From contig JANQKU010000195.1 of assembly GCA_028280955.1 (NCBI GenBank), forward strand, positions 1-46,965: DNA of 46,965 nt, in the 5' to 3' direction. The position numbers and the translations under genes are program-made. The notes beneath the pieces were generated by a model, which saw only the letters and a program-made list of their open reading frames with translations, made no database searches and was not told where the DNA came from. This DNA comes from Opitutaceae bacterium. Lineage in GTDB: Bacteria > Verrucomicrobiota > Verrucomicrobiia > Opitutales > Opitutaceae. The stretch's first letter is position 1. Every line of letters starts with the position of its first letter. Below are positions 10,080 to 18,912 of the stretch, in pieces.

Positions 10080-11520
10080 GATAAGTCAATTGTACCGCTC
10101 TCTTAGTGGAAGATTTAATTCGATATAAATGCGCAGGAGGAAAATAGGGACACCATATGAGCTGACCTGAGGCAAGACAAACAATAGGCAACTTATGACG
10201 TCTTTTCACAGAAATCTTCTTATTTGTAAATAGATCCTGCAACTTAGCCATTCCGGGGCTACCCAAAGGTTGGTATGCATCTCCATTCTTCCATCTTCTG
10301 ACCTGAAAAACAGGTTCAGGTTTCATTCCCAAAGCCAAAAAGACAGTTTCAGCTGGGTCAAATGCTCCCGCAAAAATCTTTTCCCGTAAACATTCATCCA
10401 CTGAAACAACCCTAGCCGATAACCATTGAGCTTGATCTGGACACTGTATTTCACCTCCCAAAGCTAACCTCATTTCCGGCCAGCCTGTTTCTCTGTCCAC
10501 AGAAACAACGACACGGATCACCTGGTTTTTATACTCGAGAAATGAAGTGGTGCCAAAGCTCCTTTGTCCTCTACACCCATTGCTCATTTGCTCAACAAGT
10601 TCCTCCATAGCCACACGACTTAGAGATCCTTGTTCCTGTAAAAACCCAAGCCACCGTTGCAGCGCTCTCCGATACAAAGCTTTTGGCCTACCTTTCAAAA
10701 GCCTTAAATCCAAAGGTTCATCCGGATGAATTTTTCCGATCAAATCGATTAACCATCTATCCAAGGCTTCATTTTCATCTTCTAAAATCTGTCGAGACAA
10801 AGATAAACCAGTTAACAAATCCTGAGGACAGGACTTCTCCCAATTTGGGATAACCGTATTTCGGATGCGATTTCGATAATACCTATTCTCGAAATTAGAA
10901 GAATCCTCTCTCCACGAAATACCGCAACCCTCAAGAGCCGAAATGATTTCAGATCTTCGCAGAGTCAACAAAGGCCGAAGATGTATAAAGTCATTAGCAC
11001 CCTTTTGAATTGGACGGGGAGAAGCCAAGCCAGCAGAGCCACTCCCACGCGATAATCTCATCAACAACGTTTCAGCTATGTCATTCAAGTGATGACCGAA
11101 AATAAGTAACTGTCCTTTTTCCTTCTTTAAAATCCTCCAGAAAAAATCAAAACGGGCGGTCCTCGCTGCGGATTCACTCGGAGATGAGGGCTCTCCTTTC
11201 AATTTCCACTGTTCCGAAAAAAACTTCAGGCCGAGCCCTTCAGCTAAACCCTTGACAAATACTTCATCTTCCATCGATTCCTTTCCCCGAAGAGCATGAT
11301 CAAAATGTAAAACTCGAAATCGATTTCGTAAATCGGGAAAATGGGCCCAAAGCAGTAATATCAGACAAACAGAGTCAGCTCCTCCCGAACAAGCTATACC
11401 CACAGTTTCTGATTTTAATTCTCCTGCTAAAGAATCAACAACCTTGGGATGCAATGACTCTATCGGAAACCTCTCTTTTAATTTCCGAGCCTGTAATGCC
11501 CACTTTGTATCTCCAGCCAT
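10072..11520 (-). CDS. tilS: tRNA(Ile)-lysidine synthase
   Basis: TilS attaches lysine to C34 of the AUA-reading tRNA-Ile with ATP, an essential decoding step. The N-type ATP-pyrophosphatase loop reads CSGGADSVC, with SGGADS at about residues 45-50 of the 482-residue product. Further TilS marks are LHFDHALRGKES, the GHHLNDIAETLLMRLSRGSG segment and a C-terminal region ending in VCLASGQLIWCP. I favour the ATG ending at 11520 (MAGDTKWALQ). An in-frame GTG at 11545-11547 would add nine residues and reduce the gap to serS from 48 to 21 bases; the sequence does not decide between them. It lies between serS and ftsH on the same strand. Confidence 0.93.
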   Translation of the reverse strand: MAGDTKWALQARKLKERFPIESLHPKVVDSLAGELKSETVGIACSGGADSVCLILLLWAHFPDLRNRFRVLHFDHALRGKESMEDEVFVKGLAEGLGLKFFSEQWKLKGEPSSPSESAARTARFDFFWRILKKEKGQLLIFGHHLNDIAETLLMRLSRGSGSAGLASPRPIQKGANDFIHLRPLLTLRRSEIISALEGCGISWREDSSNFENRYYRNRIRNTVIPNWEKSCPQDLLTGLSLSRQILEDENEALDRWLIDLIGKIHPDEPLDLRLLKGRPKALYRRALQRWLGFLQEQGSLSRVAMEELVEQMSNGCRGQRSFGTTSFLEYKNQVIRVVVSVDRETGWPEMRLALGGEIQCPDQAQWLSARVVSVDECLREKIFAGAFDPAETVFLALGMKPEPVFQVRRWKNGDAYQPLGSPGMAKLQDLFTNKKISVKRRHKLPIVCLASGQLIWCPYFPPAHLYRIKSSTKRAVQLTYRV

Positions 11521-11568
11521 TTTAGTATTTTCGGTGCCGACAAACACCTATCAAGTAGCTCGGGCTCC

Positions 11569-12837
11569 TCAAGAACCAGAAAGATACTCTTTACCAAACC
11601 ATTTGGTCAATTCCCCAGGAATCCTTAATCGACCATCCGCCTCTAGGTTGTTTTCCAATATAGCCGCCAAAACGCGTGGAATGGCCAAGGCAGAGCCATT
11701 CAGAGTATGAACAAACTCAGGCTTTTCACCCTCTTCTCGGCGAAAACGTATATTGGCTCTACGGGCCTGAAAATCAGTGAACGATGAACAACTGGACACC
11801 TCCAACCACCTCTTCTGACCTCCGGCCCAAACTTCTAAATCATACTGCTTGCTATGCGAAAAACCAATATCTCCAGCAGGCATTAACTGAACTCGATAAG
11901 GTAAATCTAGTTTCTTGAGAAGATTTTCTGAATGCCCTCTAATTTCCTCCAAAGCATTCAGACTTTGGACCGGCTCTGTCCACTGCACAATCTCAACCTT
12001 ATCAAACTGATGCAATCGATTGAGCCCACGGACATGAGCTCCCCAGCTTCCCGCTTCTCGACGAAAACAAGGAGTATATGCCACTCTCTTTACTGGCAAG
12101 CTTTCCAGATCTAGAATTTCATCTCGAAAATAATTCGTTACGGGAACTTCAGCTGTTGGAATTAAATAAATACCCTCTTTCAAGTCCACATACATCTGTC
12201 CGTCTTTGTCTGGCAATTGACCTGTGGCAGTCGCACTTGCTGCGTTAACAACTATTGGAGGAGCCACTTCAACATAGCCTGCAGTGACAGCCTCATCTAA
12301 AAAGAACTGAACTAAACTACGAACCAGACGGGCCATCTCTCCAACGTAGAAAGGAAAACCGGCGCCTGTTACTTTAACCCCGCGGCTAAAATCAACCAAT
12401 TCTTCGAACCAGGGAATATCAAAATGGGGAATCGCTTTTTCATACTTAGCCACATCTCCAAAACTAGCGACCGTCACGGCCTCTGCTTCATCCTTTCCGT
12501 CTGGCACACTTGGATCTGGAACATTGGGAATAGACAGTAAAGCCGCCTGAAAAGCCTCATCTGCTTCCCGAGCTACCACCTCTAAAGCTTTCACATCATT
12601 GGCAATTACCTTCATCTCCTTCACCTTCTCCAGAAATTCCGGAGAACCCTTTTGCAAAGCCGCCATCTCCTGATTGGTAGCCTTCTGCTTAGCTCGCTCT
12701 ACCTCAGCCTCTCCAATCTTCTCACGACGAACCTTATCGAGCTCTAGGACAGCATCGATATCACATTCAAATTTCTTTCTGGCTACCCCAGCCTTGATAA
12801 CTCCAGGGGTTTCTCGGAGGGCTTTGATGTCGATCAT
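11569..12837 (-). CDS. serS: seryl-tRNA synthetase
   Basis: This class II synthetase charges tRNA-Ser. The N-terminal half (about 1-110) is the long antiparallel coiled-coil arm that grips the tRNA long variable arm. The catalytic half shows motif 2 in FRREAGSWGAHVRGLNRLHQF, except that the motif varies slightly from the usual SAG, and motif 3 in TLNGSALAIPRVLAAILEN. Start: the ATG at 12835-12837 gives MIDIKALRETPGV, the standard N-terminus, so 422 aa; an in-frame TTG four codons earlier is less likely. It heads the leftward serS-tilS-ftsH run and diverges from the glycosyltransferase gene at 12973. Confidence 0.95.
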   Translation of the reverse strand: MIDIKALRETPGVIKAGVARKKFECDIDAVLELDKVRREKIGEAEVERAKQKATNQEMAALQKGSPEFLEKVKEMKVIANDVKALEVVAREADEAFQAALLSIPNVPDPSVPDGKDEAEAVTVASFGDVAKYEKAIPHFDIPWFEELVDFSRGVKVTGAGFPFYVGEMARLVRSLVQFFLDEAVTAGYVEVAPPIVVNAASATATGQLPDKDGQMYVDLKEGIYLIPTAEVPVTNYFRDEILDLESLPVKRVAYTPCFRREAGSWGAHVRGLNRLHQFDKVEIVQWTEPVQSLNALEEIRGHSENLLKKLDLPYRVQLMPAGDIGFSHSKQYDLEVWAGGQKRWLEVSSCSSFTDFQARRANIRFRREEGEKPEFVHTLNGSALAIPRVLAAILENNLEADGRLRIPGELTKWFGKEYLSGS

Positions 12838-12972
12838 GGAAACTTTCAAACATGTGGAGCTGAAAATTGTGGGTCAAGGCACAATCATACAAATGCGGCC
12901 GGTCTGTTTTGACTTTTTTTTCAACTGCCATGGATTCATATAGACTGGACACCTTTCTCCCCCTGCTTTCAC

Positions 12973-13701
12973 ATGCACAAAATGGCCAACATTATCTGCA
13001 TGAAATGGGGCACCAAGTACGGTGCCGATTATGTCAATAAACTTCACTCCATGGTGCAGAGGCATTTAACAATCCCTCACCGGTTCATCTGTTTTACCGA
13101 TGACTCTTCTGGTATTACTCCCGGAATCGAAGTTTTTCCTCTTCCCGAAATGGCACTCCCAGCAGATGCCCCAGAACGTGGTTGGAATAAACTGTCTACC
13201 ATGGGAGCGACTCTTGCTGACTTGCAAGGGACTACCCTTTTTCTGGATCTCGATATTCTTATTATTGACAACATTGACTGCCTCTTCGAACACCCTGGAA
13301 ATTTTTGTATCATTCACGATTGGCTTCGGCCCAATAGACCCACAGGAAACTCTTCCGTTTACCGTTGGGAAATCGGAGCACATCCTGAAGTTCTAGATTA
13401 CTTCATCACTCATCTTCCGGAAGTTCGGAAAAACTTTCGCAATGAACAGGCTTATCTCACAGCCAAAGTTATGGAAACAACTCAAGTTACCTATTGGCCC
13501 GAGACATGGTGTCGTAGCTTTAAGCGCCATTGCATGCCTAAAGGATTGAAAGGTCTCTGGGAAGCTCCAACGATCCCTAAGGATGCCAAAATTATCGTTT
13601 TTCATGGAAACCCCAATCCCCACGACGCGATTAAAGGAAAAAGCAACCACCGTTGGAAATTCCTTCGCCCAACCCCTTGGATCACAGAGCACTGGCATTA
13701 A
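12973..13701 (+). CDS. small glycosyltransferase-like protein (GT-A fold, DxD motif)
   Basis: This is a 242-residue soluble protein with no signal peptide or membrane segment. The pattern N-I-I-C-M-K-W-G-T-K-Y-G-x-D-Y-V-N near the N-terminus, then FICFTDD, then TLFLDLDILIIDNID with a DxD-type motif (D92-L-D94), is that of a GT-A nucleotide-sugar transferase family often found beside lipopolysaccharide or envelope genes. The donor and acceptor are unknown. The next gene, an acyltransferase-GT9 fusion, starts 7 bases after its stop, so the two are probably one operon and act in the same envelope glycolipid pathway. Two starts are possible, M1 at 12973 and M4 (MANIICMKWG). Confidence 0.72.
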   Translation: MHKMANIICMKWGTKYGADYVNKLHSMVQRHLTIPHRFICFTDDSSGITPGIEVFPLPEMALPADAPERGWNKLSTMGATLADLQGTTLFLDLDILIIDNIDCLFEHPGNFCIIHDWLRPNRPTGNSSVYRWEIGAHPEVLDYFITHLPEVRKNFRNEQAYLTAKVMETTQVTYWPETWCRSFKRHCMPKGLKGLWEAPTIPKDAKIIVFHGNPNPHDAIKGKSNHRWKFLRPTPWITEHWH

Positions 13702-13708
13702 GAAGTAA

Positions 13709-15661
13709 GTGATTTTTCTTCTGAAAGTTATTGGTTACCTCTTGGTGTATTCTCCGGAATTCATCCCGAGAGCCATCGCCAATACTCTTGGTTATTTTAT
13801 CTATTACGTTCTTCCCTCACGAAGACACATAGTTCTATCAAACCTTCATCACTGCTTTCCTGACTCTAAACATACTTGGCGACGGCGCATCGCCTTGCAG
13901 AGTTGCTGCCAAACCATCGAAACCGGAATGCTCGGATTAATTATTCCTTTCCTCAAAAAGGACAGGATTAGCAGTATGCTCCATATCCCACCCAAAACGC
14001 GGGAAACGCTTAAAAGGATTGCCGACAGCAACCGACCTTTTCTCCTCTGCTCACCCCATCTTGGCGCCTGGGAACTCATGACAACATTTCCCGGACAACT
14101 GCATCACACATTTCCCAAAGTAGGTGTTGTTTACCGACCCTTAAAAAACGAAACCCTGAATCAATGGGTTGTAAAATCCCGCGAAAAATTTGGCATGAGT
14201 CTCCTGAGTCGCCGCCAGGGATTTAGTGAAGGAATGAAGATTTTGCGCGCAGGTGGAGGATATGGAGTCTTGTTTGACCAAAATGCCGGAGATCTGGGAA
14301 CCCTTTCACTCTTTTTTGATAGGCTGACCTCAACAACCGAACTCCCCGGCTTGCTCACCGAAAAATTCGATGCTATTGTCACAACAATCCATACCGAACG
14401 AATCACTTTTTGGCATTATTCTCTTCGAGTCGAAATTCAAGATACGTCCTCTAAATCGGAAAAAGTCACCAATCATCTCAATACTTGGCTCGAAAATCTT
14501 CTTCGCTCTAATGACAATATCTGTAGCTCCTGGCTATGGCTCCACAATCGTTGGCGCACCCAGTATGTCCCTGAAAAACGATTTCGCATCGAATCAAAAC
14601 GGAGCCTGATAAGCAAAACGCAAAAACTAGCGAAAAAGACACGGTTCTGGATCAGGTTACCAGCACAACTTGATGAAATACTTCGAATCATTCCATCGAT
14701 ACGTGCGCTTAAAAAAGCAAGACCCGACGGCGAGTTCACAATGATCTTGAGAAATCGCTATATTCCTTTGCTTAAATGCCTTCAGATTGGTGACGAATAC
14801 CTCGCTTTACCCGATGGAAATATCAAGTCATTCCTTAAAATCTTCAAATGGCGTCTCCAATATTCAGATACCCTTATTGTTGTGCCATCCTCTATCTGGC
14901 ATGATATTGAAGCCTGGCTTATTGGCTCCCGCCAACGATTTGGCATTGAAATCAATGGTCGCCAACGCCCGTTATTGACCCATACCTGGAAAGTCCCACC
15001 AGAACTAGACCAAAGAACACTCCATCAATCCAGAGTTTGGGAGATGTTTTATCGCCATTTTGGCCTCCTCGAAAAACCCGATTTCAGTCCTTTGGAGATT
15101 CCAAATAGCGAGCTCCCTTCCCATCTAACTCTTCCAGCAACCACACTTGTCGGCATCATTTCTGGAGTAGAAGGTAATCAAATAAAATGCTGGCCAACCG
15201 ATCATTGGAAACAACTTCTCTATGATCTGTCTCGAGAATTGCCTTCCCTTCATTTCGTTTTTTTTGGAAATTCTCTCGATCGACTGAATGCCCACCAAAT
15301 CACACAAGACATTCCTAACCAGAATGTTCATAATTTCGCAGGGCAAATCTCTCTTGTCGAAACAACTCATTTACTTAAAAAATGTTCCATTGTTATCGGA
15401 AACGATGACGGTAACCTCCACCTTGCCAATGCTCTTGGAGTTCCCGTCATAGGACTTTATGGCCCTTCAAATCCGATTCGAACCGGACCTGTATTTACCG
15501 GTTCTACTCAAGTCATCCAGCCACCTTATAGCCAACCAACCGGTGCAGCCCATTTAAGCGACCTGCAACCAAGACAAGTTAAACAAGCCATTCAAGCCCG
15601 GTTAAATCGCATGCAAAACTTGATTCCCCAAACCCAGTCATGGAGTTATCGAAATAAATAA
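13709..15661 (+). CDS. fusion of LpxL-type lipid A acyltransferase and GT9 (heptosyltransferase-like) domain
   Basis: This is one uninterrupted 650-residue frame with two enzymes. Residues 1-295 match the LpxL/HtrB acyltransferases: a hydrophobic N-terminal anchor, the catalytic HX4E at H117-E122 in SPHLGAWEL, the region GGGYGVLFDQNAGD, and a C-terminal WLWLHNRWRT (family WQWLHRRWK). Residues 310-650 match GT9 ADP-heptose transferases, with the donor-binding stretch GNDDGNLHLANALGVPVIGL beginning at 564, followed by GPSNPIRTGP. The start is GTG (13709) with AGAAG five bases upstream, 7 bases after the previous stop. Inference: the protein may both acylate and glycosylate a lipid A or core intermediate at the inner face of the membrane. 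A sequencing-made fusion is unlikely because the linker (295-310) stays in frame with normal codons. Confidence 0.85.
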   Translation: MIFLLKVIGYLLVYSPEFIPRAIANTLGYFIYYVLPSRRHIVLSNLHHCFPDSKHTWRRRIALQSCCQTIETGMLGLIIPFLKKDRISSMLHIPPKTRETLKRIADSNRPFLLCSPHLGAWELMTTFPGQLHHTFPKVGVVYRPLKNETLNQWVVKSREKFGMSLLSRRQGFSEGMKILRAGGGYGVLFDQNAGDLGTLSLFFDRLTSTTELPGLLTEKFDAIVTTIHTERITFWHYSLRVEIQDTSSKSEKVTNHLNTWLENLLRSNDNICSSWLWLHNRWRTQYVPEKRFRIESKRSLISKTQKLAKKTRFWIRLPAQLDEILRIIPSIRALKKARPDGEFTMILRNRYIPLLKCLQIGDEYLALPDGNIKSFLKIFKWRLQYSDTLIVVPSSIWHDIEAWLIGSRQRFGIEINGRQRPLLTHTWKVPPELDQRTLHQSRVWEMFYRHFGLLEKPDFSPLEIPNSELPSHLTLPATTLVGIISGVEGNQIKCWPTDHWKQLLYDLSRELPSLHFVFFGNSLDRLNAHQITQDIPNQNVHNFAGQISLVETTHLLKKCSIVIGNDDGNLHLANALGVPVIGLYGPSNPIRTGPVFTGSTQVIQPPYSQPTGAAHLSDLQPRQVKQAIQARLNRMQNLIPQTQSWSYRNK

Positions 15662-15778
15662 GAATATGACACAATATACATCTCTTCATACCTTAAAGCA
15701 CATCTTTCAAAAACTGATTTTTCGTTGCTGAGTTTTAATCACCCTCTAAGTTTTTACCTTTAGTTTTAGCACCACCAC

Positions 15779-16759
15779 ATGCCGCTTCTTACCGTCGAAA
15801 ACCTGAAAACATCCTTTCATACACGGGACGGAATCGTAAAAGCAGTCGACAGTGTTTCCTTTAGCATTGAACGCGGCGAAACTCTTGGGATCGTAGGCGA
15901 ATCTGGATCCGGAAAATCAGTTACCTGCTATTCTCTCTTGGGGCTTATCCCGCAACCTCCAGGCAAAATTGAGTCTGGAACAGCAATCTTTGATGGAACA
16001 GATCTCTTGCAAGATTCTTCCACAGAACTGAGATCCATCAGGGGCAAACGTATTTCTATGATTTTTCAGGACCCGATGACCTCCCTTAATCCTTATCTGC
16101 GGGTCTCGGATCAACTCATCGAACCACTTATAATCCACGAAAAAATTAGTCGAAAAGAAGCCTTACAAAAAGCGATAGCTTCACTCAATGAAGTAGGCAT
16201 ACAAGATGCTTCCAAACGTATTCATTTTTATCCCCATGAATTTTCCGGAGGCATGCGACAAAGAGTCATGATTGCCATGGCACTGATTACCCGGCCTGAA
16301 CTACTTATTGCAGACGAACCAACCACTGCCCTCGACGTCACTGTACAGGCTCAGATACTTGAACTGATCAAAAAACTTCAAAAAGAACATAATATGGCCG
16401 TCATCTTCATCACTCATGACCTTGGTGTCGTCGCCGGTCTATGCGATCGCGTCCAAGTTATGTATGCAGGGCGCATTGTAGAATCTTCTCATACGCCAAA
16501 CATTTATTACAACACTCGACACCCCTATACGGAGTCTCTGCAAAAATCTATTCCATCACTACAACCCAAAGGCAAAAATCTCTTCACCATTCCCGGCCTG
16601 CCTCCTGATCTCTCAAAAATAATGGAAGGATGCCCTTTCGCTCCTCGTTGCCCCCAAGTAGTTGAAAAATGCCATCAAACCCCAATAGCACTACAACCAG
16701 TTGCAGACGATCACTATAGCGCCTGTTTACGCGTTCAAAACAGCGAAATCTTAACCTAG
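15779..16759 (+). CDS. peptide/oligosaccharide ABC transporter ATPase, OppD/DppD type (copy 1)
   Basis: This cytoplasmic ATPase belongs to a family 5 (Opp/Dpp/Yej) importer. It has 326 residues, with Walker A GESGSGKS at 40-47, Q-loop FQDPMTSLNP, signature FSGGMRQR at 155-162 and Walker [13 protein letters not shown]. The C-terminal oligopeptide-transporter extension holds a cysteine cluster CPFAPRCPQVVEKC. D-type members have the FSGGMRQR signature and an [11 protein letters not shown] Walker B, as here. It is the first gene of a seven-gene rightward operon; the OppF-type partner begins 26 bases later. The permeases and binding protein downstream are most like YejB, YejE and YejA, whose usual ATPase (YejF) is a fusion of these two types. 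Confidence 0.9.
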   Translation: MPLLTVENLKTSFHTRDGIVKAVDSVSFSIERGETLGIVGESGSGKSVTCYSLLGLIPQPPGKIESGTAIFDGTDLLQDSSTELRSIRGKRISMIFQDPMTSLNPYLRVSDQLIEPLIIHEKISRKEALQKAIASLNEVGIQDASKRIHFYPHEFSGGMRQRVMIAMALITRPELLIADEPTTALDVTVQAQILELIKKLQKEHNMAVIFITHDLGVVAGLCDRVQVMYAGRIVESSHTPNIYYNTRHPYTESLQKSIPSLQPKGKNLFTIPGLPPDLSKIMEGCPFAPRCPQVVEKCHQTPIALQPVADDHYSACLRVQNSEILT

Positions 16760-16785
16760 AAATTGCCTAAAAAGCATAAAGTGAG

Positions 16786-17787
16786 ATGGCGGAAAAGATA
16801 CTTGAACTAGAAAACGTTAAAACTCACTTTCCTGTTTATTCCGGTTTTATTTTAAAACATCAGACCGGTACCGTAAAAGCAGTTGATGGTGTTAACTTAC
16901 ACCTTGAGAAAGGTGAAGCTCTAGGTTTAGTCGGAGAATCTGGCTGCGGTAAATCCACCCTGGCACGCAGCATTACTCAACTCATTCCACCCACCGATGG
17001 AGTCATCCAATTTAAGGACAAAACCCTAAATGATCTATCCTCTGAGCAACTCAAAAAAGTTAGAACCGATCTTCAGATGATCTTTCAAGATCCATACGCT
17101 TCCTTAAATCCACGTATGACAGTTTTTGATACATTAGCAGAACCTCTCATTGCTCACAATCGCACTAAACGAAAGAATACCAGCCAGGAAGTTTCCACTC
17201 TAATGGAGAAAGTGGGATTATCCCCACGCCTCATGAGAAAATACCCCCATGAATTCTCAGGTGGTCAACGCCAGCGTATCGCTATCGCCCGAGCACTTGC
17301 CTTGAACCCAAGCATCATTGTCGCGGATGAACCGGTTTCCGCTCTCGATGTCTCTATCCAAGCACAGATCCTCAACTTACTTTCCAAATTACGAAAAGAA
17401 TTCGACTTGAGCATCATTTTCATCGCTCACGATCTCTCTGTCGTAAAACATATTTCAGATCGCATCGCAGTTATGTATCTGGGAAAGATAGTAGAAATCG
17501 GAGACGCAATCGATATCATCGAAAATCCCCGTCATCCCTATACTCAAGCACTTGTCAGTGCTATACCAGTGCCAGACCCTGAACGTGAAAAAGCCAGAAA
17601 ACGCACCGTCTTACTGGGAGATCCACCCTCACCGATAAACCCTCCATCCGGCTGCAGCTTTCATCCAAGATGCCTCTACGCAACGGAAGAGTGCGCAAAA
17701 ATAACCCCGGCTCTTGCTCCAACCGGAAAAAACCATTCAGCCGCTTGCATCCGAATCGATGAAATCGGAAACCCCTCTGCCCCATGA
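16786..17787 (+). CDS. peptide/oligosaccharide ABC transporter ATPase, OppF/DppF type (copy 1)
   Basis: This is the partner ATPase of the preceding gene, expected to form the asymmetric D/F heterodimer. It has 333 residues, with Walker A GESGCGKS at 50-57, signature FSGGQRQR at 157-164, Walker B IIVADEPVSALD and the C-terminal cysteine region CSFHPRCLYATEEC that is typical of OppF. An insert VYSGFILKHQTGTVKAVDG after the first strand is also an F-type hallmark. The permease gene begins about 100 bases downstream, so it is probably in the same transcript. Confidence 0.9.
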   Translation: MAEKILELENVKTHFPVYSGFILKHQTGTVKAVDGVNLHLEKGEALGLVGESGCGKSTLARSITQLIPPTDGVIQFKDKTLNDLSSEQLKKVRTDLQMIFQDPYASLNPRMTVFDTLAEPLIAHNRTKRKNTSQEVSTLMEKVGLSPRLMRKYPHEFSGGQRQRIAIARALALNPSIIVADEPVSALDVSIQAQILNLLSKLRKEFDLSIIFIAHDLSVVKHISDRIAVMYLGKIVEIGDAIDIIENPRHPYTQALVSAIPVPDPEREKARKRTVLLGDPPSPINPPSGCSFHPRCLYATEECAKITPALAPTGKNHSAACIRIDEIGNPSAP

Positions 17788-17885
17788 AATTAAGTTTGTC
17801 TCCCTCCTTATGGGAAAAAAACAAAACAACTGGAGATTCTACCAAAGCTGACTACCCTCTATCCTAAAGATTCCAGACTCCTCAT

Positions 17886-18905
17886 ATGCGCGATTACTTT
17901 ATCAGGCGACTTCTCCTTATTCCTCCAACCCTTTTGGGAATTACCCTGATTGTTTTCGCTATCACCCGCTTTGTTCCGGGCGGACCTATCGAACAAGCTC
18001 TCATGGAGGCGCAAATGGTCGATGCCGGAGGTGGCAAGGGAAGTAATCTTGCCGGAAATACTGCCCTTTCCGAAGATCAAATTCAACAACTCAAAGAATT
18101 TTACGGGCTCGATAAACCCTGGCCCATTGCCTATGCCCAGTGGCTGGGAAAAGTAGCCCAAGGAGATTTTGGAACCTCCTATCGCTACAACGATCCGGTT
18201 CTCACGATGATCCTAGAAAGATTTCCCATCTCAATCTACTTTGGATTCGTTACGCTTATCCTTACCTATAGTATCTGCATTCCTTTAGGGATCATTAAAG
18301 CTATTCGACATAATACAGTTTTCGACACCCTTAGTTCTGTCTTAGTTTTTATCGGTTATGCCATTCCCGGTTATGTCTTGGGAGCTTTTTTAGTAGTTTT
18401 TCCAGCATCTCGATGGGGATGGTTTCCCAGCGGAGGTTTTGTCAGCCGAGATTTTGAAGACTTGGATCTTTGGGGTAAAGTCAGTGATCTCATTCAACAC
18501 ACCACCCTTCCACTCATTTGTTATTTGGTAGGAAGTTTTACCTTCGTTACTCTCTTGATGAAAAACCATCTGATGGATAACCTCTCCACTGACTATGTTC
18601 GCACAGCCATTGCCAAAGGATTATCCTTCCGCAAAGCAGTCACCCGACATGCCCTACGTAATTCCCTTATCCCACTGGCTACTAATTTCGGGCATAATTT
18701 TGTTCTCTTTGTTACCGGATCTTTTCTAATCGAATTCATTTTTGATATCAATGGATTCGGTTTGCTCGGCTACGAATCAATCACCCAGCGCGATTATCCC
18801 GTTGTCATGGGAATTCTCTTACTGAGCTCTCTTCTTCTATTGATCGGCAATATCGTCTCGGATATTCTGGTGGCTCTAACGGACCCAAGAATCCGCTTCC
18901 AGTAA
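17886..18905 (+). CDS. yejB: ABC transporter permease, YejB/OppB type
   Basis: This is an inner-membrane permease of 339 residues with six predicted membrane segments: one at about 8-28, then five in the BPD_transp domain from about residue 108 to the end. The loop after the first segment has the YejB-like text VPGGPIEQALMEAQ and a glycine-rich stretch, followed by LSEDQIQQLKEFYGLDKP. The cytoplasmic EAA loop that contacts the ATPases reads TAIAKGLSFRKAVTRHALRN. YejB in enterobacteria takes up oligopeptides and microcin C. Given the glycosidase genes downstream, the cargo here could instead be oligosaccharides or glycopeptides; sequence cannot decide. The YejE-like permease follows after 7 bases. 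Confidence 0.85.
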   Translation: MRDYFIRRLLLIPPTLLGITLIVFAITRFVPGGPIEQALMEAQMVDAGGGKGSNLAGNTALSEDQIQQLKEFYGLDKPWPIAYAQWLGKVAQGDFGTSYRYNDPVLTMILERFPISIYFGFVTLILTYSICIPLGIIKAIRHNTVFDTLSSVLVFIGYAIPGYVLGAFLVVFPASRWGWFPSGGFVSRDFEDLDLWGKVSDLIQHTTLPLICYLVGSFTFVTLLMKNHLMDNLSTDYVRTAIAKGLSFRKAVTRHALRNSLIPLATNFGHNFVLFVTGSFLIEFIFDINGFGLLGYESITQRDYPVVMGILLLSSLLLLIGNIVSDILVALTDPRIRFQ

Positions 18906-18912
18906 TTTCAAA

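Noticed and set aside
12909-12944. TTGACT followed by TATAGA before the glycosyltransferase gene
   Set aside because: The spacing is 24 bases, too long for a sigma-70 promoter, so it was not listed.
17561-17845. 94-codon minus-strand frame over the end of the OppF-type gene
   Set aside because: It is a shadow of the conserved cysteine-rich C-terminus on the plus strand.
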